Shown here one piece after another: positions 1-5,156 of a stretch of DNA of 5,156 nucleotides. The position numbers were made by a program, and so were the translations under genes. Each line of letters begins with the position of its first letter. Within the stretch, counting starts at the first letter, position 1. The notes below the pieces were generated by a model, which was not told the DNA's origin, did not search any database, and saw only the letters and a list, made by a program, of their open reading frames with translations. Origin of the DNA: a bacterium (GTDB taxonomy: Bacteria > Desulfobacterota > UBA8473); assembly GCA_009773075.1 (NCBI GenBank), contig WOUX01000268.1, forward strand, positions 1 to 5,156, given 5' to 3'.

Positions 1-48
1 CACAGCAAATAAAGAAAAAGATTTCATATAAAATTTCAAAGCTAGCAT
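1..48 (-). CDS. Start of an unidentified gene, cut by the left edge
   Basis: An ATG at 48-46 opens a frame without stops to the window edge, giving MLALKFYMKSFSLFAV (16 residues). It is placed by a perfect GGAGG Shine-Dalgarno sequence at 59-55 with a 6-base spacer, and begins 20 bases after the stop of the flippase-like gene, so it is most likely the next gene of the same operon. The residues are mostly hydrophobic with two lysines, which could be the beginning of a signal peptide or a membrane anchor, but 16 residues are too few to say. The function is unknown; an envelope-glycan role is only inferred from the neighbours. Confidence 0.6.
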   Translation of the reverse strand, partial: MLALKFYMKSFSLFAV

Positions 49-54
49 CTTTAA

Positions 55-59
55 CCTCC
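55..59 (-). promoter_or_regulatory. Strong Shine-Dalgarno site of the left-edge gene
   Basis: The minus strand reads GGAGG here, followed by TTAAAG and then ATG at 48-46. Both match and spacing are near ideal. It is the best ribosome binding site in the window and is the main reason for calling a gene that has only 16 visible codons. Confidence 0.65.
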
Positions 60-68
60 ATTAATAAA

Positions 69-1046
69 TTAGATTTCTTCACTTCTGATTTCCTTAAGAG
101 AAATATTGTCCTTCCAGAGGTAAAACAACCCTAAAAAGGTTACAGGAAAGTATTGGCTTGCCTGATAAACCAATGAGAAGCCCAGAGCATCGCTCTCTTT
201 GATACCCCAAAAGGCCAGTCCAGTTACACAGAAAAATTGGTACGTACCAATAAAGCCAGGGGAAGAAGGGATCATTACGCCAAAGGTCAAGATTACAAGA
301 AGAAGAAAAGGAGCATAAACCGGGAGTTTAAAATTAAATGACATGAAAGCCAGTAGTGTTAAAACAGCATATATCGTCCATATAGAAAAGGAATAGAACA
401 GAATCAATGCTATCTGCTTTTTACCCTTCAAAACATCAAAACCGGCTATAAAAGATATTAAAAGTTCATTAGTTTTATGGGACAGACGTTTAGAGATAGG
501 TGATAATATATAATTCAAAAACCTTAGCATATTTTCTTTATATTTCTTTAAGAGTACAAGAAAGACAATGATCAATAGATAGAAGACAAAGGCTGAAATC
601 CCTGCCTTTTTTAGCCAACCGGGGAAAGGGAAGAATACCAGTATCACCGATAAAAATGCTAAGAGGGTAAACCCATCCAATATTCTCTCAACAATGATAG
701 TTGCAAAAGATAGGCTCTTACTCAGATTTTCTTTCCTGCCAATAGCATACGCCCTCACAAACTCACCTATCCTGGCAGGCAATATATTGTTGGCCATAAA
801 TCCTATCATCACTGCGGAAAAAAGACTGCGATTTTCAATCCTTTTTATCGGCTCCAATAGATAACGCCACCTTATAGCTCTAAGCCACATAGTCAAGAGT
901 AACAAAAGGATCACCGGAATCAAATAGATATAATTAGCGCTTTGTAATGAAACCACCAGCTTTCCATAGCTCACATTGCGAAGGGCAAGATACAGAAAAA
1001 GAAGGCTTATCGCTATACCCACAAAGAATTTTATTTTCATTTTCAT
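69..1046 (-). CDS. LPG_synthase_TM/UPF0104 flippase-like integral membrane protein
   Basis: A 325-residue polytopic membrane protein of the lysylphosphatidylglycerol synthase transmembrane family (UPF0104, YbhN/AglD-C-terminal-like). I see about eight hydrophobic segments, near residues 7-22, 40-56, 75-90, 125-140, 150-167, 213-235, 245-262 and 290-311. Family hallmarks are present: NILPARIGEFVRAY at 87-100, ERILD at 120-124 and PSSPGFIGTYQ at 260-270. The length is normal for a stand-alone member. There is no soluble LPG synthase (aminoacyltransferase) domain, so it is not MprF. Members are common in glycan and glycolipid loci and are often presumed to move or handle lipid-linked substrates, but the exact activity is unproven for most. 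It follows the GT2 gene after 37 bases. The ATG at 1046 is preceded only by a weak AGG 11 bases upstream; the ATG two codons later would be even farther from it. The family call is firm; the role is inferred. Confidence 0.88.
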   Translation of the reverse strand: MKMKIKFFVGIAISLLFLYLALRNVSYGKLVVSLQSANYIYLIPVILLLLLTMWLRAIRWRYLLEPIKRIENRSLFSAVMIGFMANNILPARIGEFVRAYAIGRKENLSKSLSFATIIVERILDGFTLLAFLSVILVFFPFPGWLKKAGISAFVFYLLIIVFLVLLKKYKENMLRFLNYILSPISKRLSHKTNELLISFIAGFDVLKGKKQIALILFYSFSIWTIYAVLTLLAFMSFNFKLPVYAPFLLLVILTFGVMIPSSPGFIGTYQFFCVTGLAFWGIKESDALGFSLVYQASQYFPVTFLGLFYLWKDNISLKEIRSEEI

Positions 1047-1083
1047 AATTAGTTAAACCTAAAATCAAAAAGGAGAAGAAAAT

Positions 1084-1851
1084 TCACTCCCGGGGAATAT
1101 GATTGATCTCCCACATCTTGATTTGCTTTAAAAACGATGCATACGATGCCCCGATTGCGGTAACTAATCCATGAATACCGTCCAGAAAACCTGCTTTAAT
1201 AACGTATGTTTCAATAAATTTCCAGACTGGCTTTGCCGCTACCTTAAACAACGAGGTCGTCGCTTTTTTATCCGATCCAGGCAGCGCCTGAGCAGATATG
1301 CTTGAATATAGATCCTGCTTTAACACATATTGTGATATGGATTTATAGGTATAATGAATTATCGGCACTGAAACCGTAGCCACTTTTCCTGATTCAATGA
1401 TGACCTTGTCATGAGGATTAATACCCCCAAAAGAGCCCTTATCTTTTCTAAATAATCTTAAAACATGATCAGGATACCATCCTCCGTGCTTGAGCCATTT
1501 TCCAAGAAAATAGTTTTGCCTCGGAAAGCGGTAGCCGTCAAAAGCAGGATTTTTTAGTTCCTCAAGTATAAAGTTTTTAAGCTCGTCAGGAACTCTTTCA
1601 TCAGCATCAATGCTGAATATCCAGAGATTTAATGACTTACTGATACCAAAATTCTTTTGCTCTTTGTGTCCTGGCCAGGGGTTTAAAAAAACTTTGTCTG
1701 TGTATTCTTTACAGATTTCAACAGTCCTGTCAGTGCTTTCTGCATCAACTACAACGATTTCGTCTGCCCATTTGACACTTTGAAGGCAGTCCCTTATGTT
1801 TTCTTCTTCATTATAAGTAATAATAGTAACTGTTAGTTTTTCCTTATTCAC
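1084..1851 (-). CDS. Family 2 glycosyltransferase, WaaE/KdtX-like
   Basis: A 255-residue GT-A fold glycosyltransferase of family GT2, resembling the WaaE/KdtX (beta-1,4-glucosyltransferase-like) group that adds sugars to the lipopolysaccharide core. Visible motifs are the N-terminal nucleotide-binding strand with TYNEEENI (12-19), VVVDAESTDRT (33-43), the metal-binding DADER (82-86), and the acceptor-side GGWYPD (123-128) and NPHDKV (145-150). The C-terminal GFLDGIHGL (221-229) is typical of this group. Length is usual for the group. It is cytoplasmic, possibly attached to the membrane through its C-terminus. The start is GTG at 1851, with GGTGG at 1862-1858 and a 6-base spacer. It overlaps the end of the methyltransferase gene by 8 bases, so translation of the two is probably coupled. 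The sugar donor and acceptor cannot be deduced; similar proteins also occur in exopolysaccharide loci, so I do not assign waaE. Confidence 0.88.
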   Translation of the reverse strand: MNKEKLTVTIITYNEEENIRDCLQSVKWADEIVVVDAESTDRTVEICKEYTDKVFLNPWPGHKEQKNFGISKSLNLWIFSIDADERVPDELKNFILEELKNPAFDGYRFPRQNYFLGKWLKHGGWYPDHVLRLFRKDKGSFGGINPHDKVIIESGKVATVSVPIIHYTYKSISQYVLKQDLYSSISAQALPGSDKKATTSLFKVAAKPVWKFIETYVIKAGFLDGIHGLVTAIGASYASFLKQIKMWEINHIPRE

Positions 1852-2641
1852 GTGTTACCACCAGAATCAAATATCCGCCAGACAACAGTTTTTTATTGTT
1901 CTCACGAGCAATAATTCCCTCAAAGAGTTTCTTTAAAATAACACGGAGTAAATTATCTGATGGCTTTATATCATAGTCTCTGACTATCCTAAATGGAAGG
2001 AAGAAAAGCTTGAATACAAACGACGTCATAAGGCTCCAAAGCAACATAACCTTATTGCTGAGGCAATATTCATGAGATAATAGCTTGAAATTACAAGAGG
2101 TCAGGATTGCTTCCCATTCTTTTAATTCGTATAGATGAATATGGACGCTCCTACAATTCTTATCCTTTACATATTCGTCAGCCTGTTTTTCTAATCCAAG
2201 TGCTCTCAGTAACCTTGTTTTTAAAAGCATGTCCCCAAAGTTAACACTCGGTACAGAGAATATGAACTTTCCACCAGGTTTAAGCACTTCATAAATTTCT
2301 AATAAAAGATATTTCAAATTAGGTATGTGTTCTACAGCACAGGAGCTTATAATTGTCTGAAAGGTTTTTTCTTTAAATGGTAAACGAGTTGCATCGGTCT
2401 GGATAATCGAATGGTATTTCCCATTGGCCCTCACGAGGCTTTCCATGTCCAAATCCAGCCCTACATTTATTTTTCTGTCACAGGTTGATATTGCAAAAGT
2501 GCCATCTCCACAAGCAAGGTCTGATGCCGGAGGGAGCAGTTCATATCTTGAAAAGGCATCGCCTTCCACTGCCTTAAGAAAAGGGAGCCAGGGTCTATAA
2601 AGCCATCTTTTATCTGCAAGCATCTTTTCAAATATGCTCAT
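1844..2641 (-). CDS. Class I SAM-dependent methyltransferase (Methyltransf_11-like)
   Basis: A 265-residue protein with a Rossmann-fold methyltransferase domain. The SAM-binding motif I is DLACGDGTFA (41-50), followed by GLDLD (61-65), whose acidic residues should contact the ribose. Then come QTDATRLPF (81-89), the post-II motif SCAVEHIPN (100-108) and LKPGGKFIFSVPS (120-132). HIHLYELKEW (167-176) is a conserved stretch in methyltransferases of polysaccharide clusters. A hydrophobic segment at about 199-219, in the C-terminal part, could hold the enzyme to the membrane. The ATG at 2641 has GAGG at 2649-2646, a 4-base spacer. It starts 10 bases after the stop of the split GT-B gene and overlaps the GT2 gene by 8 bases. 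The target could be a sugar, a lipid carrier or a glycan end; the sequence does not show which. Confidence 0.87.
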   Translation of the reverse strand: MSIFEKMLADKRWLYRPWLPFLKAVEGDAFSRYELLPPASDLACGDGTFAISTCDRKINVGLDLDMESLVRANGKYHSIIQTDATRLPFKEKTFQTIISSCAVEHIPNLKYLLLEIYEVLKPGGKFIFSVPSVNFGDMLLKTRLLRALGLEKQADEYVKDKNCRSVHIHLYELKEWEAILTSCNFKLLSHEYCLSNKVMLLWSLMTSFVFKLFFLPFRIVRDYDIKPSDNLLRVILKKLFEGIIARENNKKLLSGGYLILVVTRE

Positions 2642-2651
2642 CTGTCCTCAT

Positions 2652-3164
2652 TTAGCTATGATAGACTCGTAAAAAGTATTGGAATATATATTCAGCAATT
2701 CGCTTTCCAGAATTTCCATCAAGCTTCCAGCACTGTTCCTCTCTTATTATTTTCCTTCCTTCAGCATCGATGGATGGATTTTTAAGATATAGATTTGTAT
2801 AATCTATTAGTTCTCCTATAGAGTACGCGATTTTTACCCCACCGGTCTTTACGATATTTTTGTAGTGGTCATAATCGTAGTATCTTTTGCAGGAATCCTT
2901 ATACGGTTTTGTCTTGTAGCCATCAAAAGCAACATTAATCACAGGGGTATCAAAGGCCACGGCATCAATAGTTATTGTAGATGCCACATTGATAACTACA
3001 TCAGAATAATTCATTAGTTCAGCAAGTCCATACATGTCTTCCCGCGTTGGATTCCAGCTATCGTTTGTTTGAGCAGGTCGTCCAGGCCGTTGTATTACAA
3101 GGCAAGGTTTATCTTCAAATTTTTCATAGTAGCTATATTTGTCCTTAGGGTGTAGCCGTATCAA
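2652..3164 (-). CDS. C-terminal fragment of frameshifted GT-B-like transferase
   Basis: A 170-residue reading frame that is almost certainly the C-terminal half of the protein encoded upstream at 3161-4006, not an independent gene. It begins abruptly with the HP motif of a GT-B-like C-terminal domain (IRLHPKDKY, residues 2-10). It continues with a nucleotide-binding-type segment, INVASTITIDAVAFDTPVI at 58-76, a pattern seen in CDP-glycerol glycerophosphotransferase-like and related capsule transferases. It ends in the usual helix (GNSGKRIAEYI, 150-160). The only start is TTG at 3164 with no Shine-Dalgarno sequence, and the same frame is open upstream of it to 3197, adding residues NSSINPCQL that join naturally to the upstream half. 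With one base restored the whole protein would be about 451 residues, a normal length for the family. It could still be made by reinitiation at the TTGA overlap, but this fragment lacks the N-terminal acceptor domain. Confidence 0.8.
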   Translation of the reverse strand: MIRLHPKDKYSYYEKFEDKPCLVIQRPGRPAQTNDSWNPTREDMYGLAELMNYSDVVINVASTITIDAVAFDTPVINVAFDGYKTKPYKDSCKRYYDYDHYKNIVKTGGVKIAYSIGELIDYTNLYLKNPSIDAEGRKIIREEQCWKLDGNSGKRIAEYIFQYFLRVYHS

Positions 3165-4006
3165 TAGCTGGCATGGATTAATAGAAGAATTATTAATTCA
3201 ATAACCTCATGGTCAAAAGGGGCAGTTCCTGGGGTGCCGGTTGTATATGTAATCAGTTTCCTGTCAGCATCAAGCCCCCATTTTTTGAAGAACTTATCCT
3301 TTGGAAGAAAATTTGCCTTGTCAGTATAAATGTCAAATTGTGGAGCACCTGATATAAAGACTTGATCTTCTGCAAAGTTGTGATGATTAACCACTTCATC
3401 TTTAAGGATATTATTCCAGACTGCGACTCTATCAGGCCTTACAGGAAAAGGCCCCTTTGATGTAGGATTATCCCAACTTTGAATAAAACAAATCGTTTTT
3501 GTTCCTCTCTTTTGTCCCTCGATCTCAATGCAGAGGTAGTTTGAATAAATGCTGGTATAGCATATTAAATCCGGTTTATATTTTTTAAAGTAATGGTCCG
3601 CAATCGATGGAGTAAAAAACAATTCCAGCCTTTCAAGAAACTTTATATAAGAATCAAGCCTTCTATTAGAGCTTTTTCCGGTTAATGCTTTTAGAGCAAA
3701 CCTTCTGACAAATCTCCCTTTTCTTTTTTCCCTCTTTTGTTTGAAAGTAAACAGGTCTGTGTTATTTACCCAGAGGTCTTTTTTTAATGACCGTAATAGG
3801 TTGATAACAGGATTTGGTTTCCATCTAGGGGTCGGTTCAATAAAAACATTATCCGTACCGAATTCTTTTTTAAATTCGTCGTTTGTGATAGGAGAAAAGA
3901 TCACTATTTTCAGGTCACTATATGTCTTTAATGTTTTAAAGACATCGGTTCGCAACATGTTTCTGATAGCAGAGCCTGAGTCAAGAATTATAAAGATACA
4001 CTTCAT
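3161..4006 (-). CDS. N-terminal fragment of frameshifted GT-B-like transferase
   Basis: A 281-residue frame holding the N-terminal domain and domain linker of a GT-B-like glycosyltransferase or CDP-glycerol glycerophosphotransferase-type protein. MKCIFIILDSGSAIRN (1-16) is the first strand and loop. A basic stretch lies at about 89-115. FIQSWDNPTSKG (174-185), VWNNILKDEVVNHHNF (196-211) and ISGAPQFDIY (218-227) are typical of this group. The family-like sequence ends at HEVIELI (266-272); the last nine residues, ILLLIHASY, are out-of-frame product before a TGA at 3163-3161. The rest of the domain lies in the next frame at 2652-3164. It begins at ATG 4006, three bases after the stop of the radical SAM gene. 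No good ribosome binding site is visible, which suggests coupled translation. The intact protein probably transfers a sugar or polyol phosphate in surface glycan synthesis; donor and acceptor are unknown. The truncated product would lack the donor-binding half and is probably inactive. Confidence 0.82.
   Translation of the reverse strand: MKCIFIILDSGSAIRNMLRTDVFKTLKTYSDLKIVIFSPITNDEFKKEFGTDNVFIEPTPRWKPNPVINLLRSLKKDLWVNNTDLFTFKQKREKRKGRFVRRFALKALTGKSSNRRLDSYIKFLERLELFFTPSIADHYFKKYKPDLICYTSIYSNYLCIEIEGQKRGTKTICFIQSWDNPTSKGPFPVRPDRVAVWNNILKDEVVNHHNFAEDQVFISGAPQFDIYTDKANFLPKDKFFKKWGLDADRKLITYTTGTPGTAPFDHEVIELIILLLIHASY
3164..3199 (-). other. Apparent one-base deletion (frameshift junction) in the GT-B gene
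   Basis: Sense-strand reading from 3199 gives GAATTAATAATTCTTC. The upstream frame reads E-L-I and then goes off-family until TGA at 3163-3161. The alternative frame has a stop (TGA at 3200-3198) and is then open through the entire C-terminal domain, so the break must lie between 3197 and 3164. Adding one base in the AT-rich run near 3190 (for example ATAATTC to ATAAATTC) restores ELINSSINPCQLLIRLHP. No X-XXY-YYZ slippery heptamer is visible, so a programmed shift is unlikely. It could be a real mutation or a sequencing or assembly error. Confidence 0.82.
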
Positions 4007-4009
4007 GTG

Positions 4010-5156
4010 TTAGATCATTCTGTCGAGTAGTTTTTTGTCCGTTCTTCCTTCTTCCAATGCATTCTTTACCACACGGGGTGTTATAAATAACCTGTGGTAG
4101 AAAGAGAAGTATCTGCTCATAATAATCCATAATAACCATCTAAGGTTCAGAAGTCCGAACGTGTGACTCCTGAACTCATTAAACCCTCTTTTTTGTTTAA
4201 GCATCCTCAATGATGGCAATTTAGGCATTTCCAAACCACGGTGACATTCGGAGGATCTAAAGAGGTAACGCCATAACCTATCGAATATTTTTTGGAATTT
4301 AGGATTCTTGTATCTCTCTTTATGAGTCAGGTAATCCACTAATTTTGGTGGAAGTTCAAGATGTCTGACCAAAAGAAATACTTTGTTTAAGTAGGTATTT
4401 TTAAAAACCATTGTAGATTCCTGAAGAGTTTCTTCTTTATTTTCAATAATCCCGTCTTGGAGTGCACGGTGATAGAGGGCGGTACCTGGATAGAAGTTCA
4501 ACGAAAAGAGACTCAATGAAAAGGGGCGGGGCAGACGGCTTGTAAAACGAATTGATTCTATAAGCTCGTCTTCGTTTTCATAGGGATTATCAGTAATCAT
4601 GTAATAATTAATTTTATCAAATTTTAACGAATTTAAGACAGAGGCCCCCCAGACAATAGTCTTATTTGACTCTGGCCTGGTGTGAACTTTTTTGCGGACA
4701 CGTTCACATCCTGACTGGATTCCCATTTTAACTCCAACAAAGCCAGCGTTACGCAAGAGTGTAAGCTTTTCTTTAAACTTTGGGGTTGACGACATGACAC
4801 CAGAGCATGTGAAGGGTAAATTTATCTCTTTAAGTTCCGAGCTAAGTTCTTCAATAAATTCCATAGACATGGATGTTAAAGCATCATCCCTGAAAAAGAT
4901 ACGTTTCGTACTCGGGTGAATCTCCAGGAATTCTTTTATCTCCGCAATAACATTTCCAATACTTCTGGAACGCATCTTTCGCAGGTCTTTATTATTTGTA
5001 CAAAATGAGCAGCGGAAAGGGCAGCCTCTTGTTATCATAGTAGGATACCAGTTTTTCATCTGTTTTAAATCAGAGCTCTCCATTGGCTTAATGCGCATCT
5101 TTCTCGTGTCAAGCAAGAATTTATTTCCGATGGCGTAGTCAGAGAAGAGATATTTA
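4010..5156 (-). CDS. Radical SAM protein, probable B12-binding type, N-terminus beyond the window
   Basis: The C-terminal 381 or so residues of a radical SAM enzyme. The frame is open to the right edge, with KYLFSDYAIGNKFL ahead of the TTG at 5116, so that TTG is not the true start. The numbers below count from it. RGCPFRCSFC (30-39) carries the CxxxCxxC 4Fe-4S motif (C32, C36, C39; about 5023-5000). Other landmarks are FRDDALTS (75-82), MGIQSGCERV (131-140), MITDNPYENED (173-183) and FYPGTALYHRA (208-218). This set is typical of B12-binding-domain radical SAM proteins; the cobalamin domain would lie upstream, out of view. After about residue 240 comes a basic, aromatic extension with a hydrophobic stretch at about 320-346. 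Such enzymes methylate or rearrange unactivated carbons in lipids, sugars and antibiotics. Here the substrate is probably a glycan or lipid, judged from the operon. It ends three bases before the GT-B gene. The family is firm; the reaction is unknown. Confidence 0.87.
   Translation of the reverse strand, partial: KYLFSDYAIGNKFLLDTRKMRIKPMESSDLKQMKNWYPTMITRGCPFRCSFCTNNKDLRKMRSRSIGNVIAEIKEFLEIHPSTKRIFFRDDALTSMSMEFIEELSSELKEINLPFTCSGVMSSTPKFKEKLTLLRNAGFVGVKMGIQSGCERVRKKVHTRPESNKTIVWGASVLNSLKFDKINYYMITDNPYENEDELIESIRFTSRLPRPFSLSLFSLNFYPGTALYHRALQDGIIENKEETLQESTMVFKNTYLNKVFLLVRHLELPPKLVDYLTHKERYKNPKFQKIFDRLWRYLFRSSECHRGLEMPKLPSLRMLKQKRGFNEFRSHTFGLLNLRWLLWIIMSRYFSFYHRLFITPRVVKNALEEGRTDKKLLDRMI

Noticed and set aside
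1047..1083. Possible terminator or promoter in the 37-base gap before the flippase-like gene
   Set aside because: The sense strand has T-rich runs but no inverted repeat able to form a stem, and no convincing -35/-10 pair.
3164..3199. Programmed -1 ribosomal frameshift joining the two GT-B halves
   Set aside because: The direction of the shift would fit, but there is no slippery heptamer in the overlap and no obvious stimulatory stem-loop or upstream Shine-Dalgarno stimulator; a one-base indel is simpler.
3741..4013. Plus-strand open frame of 90 codons
   Set aside because: It lies wholly antisense to the well-supported GT-B N-terminal fragment, shows no recognisable motif, and is best explained as a shadow of that gene.
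4692..4919. Plus-strand open frame of 75 codons
   Set aside because: It is antisense to the conserved radical SAM core, including the MGIQSG region, and has no recognisable domain; a shadow frame.
1..5156. CRISPR arrays, tRNA or rRNA genes, insertion sequences, long repeats
   Set aside because: Coding frames cover nearly the whole window, and I saw no repeated units, transposase motifs, terminal inverted repeats or tRNA-like cloverleaf sequence.

Overview
All recognisable genes in this window lie on the minus strand, so transcription runs from the right edge to the left edge. The genes are packed almost end to end: gaps of 3 to 37 bases, one 8-base overlap, no intergenic space large enough for an obvious promoter, and no terminator hairpin that I can see. 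This looks like the interior of one operon that continues past both edges. By eye the DNA is moderately AT-rich (around 40% GC). A WaaE/KdtX-like glycosyltransferase, a flippase-like membrane protein and a B12-type radical SAM enzyme suggest a Gram-negative-type bacterium making surface glycans or glycolipids. The sequence alone does not fix the taxon; a deltaproteobacterial, Nitrospirota-like or uncultured lineage would all fit.

In transcription order, from right to left, the window holds the following. First is the 3' part of a radical SAM protein with a CxxxCxxC cluster motif, whose N-terminus lies beyond the right edge. Second is a GT-B-like glycosyltransferase/glycerophosphotransferase-type protein that is broken in two by an apparent one-base frameshift near 3164-3199. 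Third is a class I SAM-dependent methyltransferase. Fourth is a family 2 glycosyltransferase resembling WaaE/KdtX. Fifth is a polytopic membrane protein of the LPG_synthase_TM/UPF0104 flippase-like family. Last are the first 16 codons of another gene, preceded by a perfect GGAGG ribosome binding site, running off the left edge.

Taken together this is an envelope polysaccharide or glycolipid locus. The two glycosyltransferases would build the glycan, the methyltransferase and radical SAM enzyme would modify sugar or lipid groups, and the membrane protein would act on a lipid-linked product. The substrates cannot be read from the sequence. The most noteworthy points are the clean frameshift in the GT-B gene, the adjacency of a GT2 gene and a UPF0104 membrane gene (the two domain types fused in archaeal AglD), and the radical SAM enzyme with a basic, aromatic, partly hydrophobic C-terminal extension. 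I found no convincing evidence of a wholly new system.
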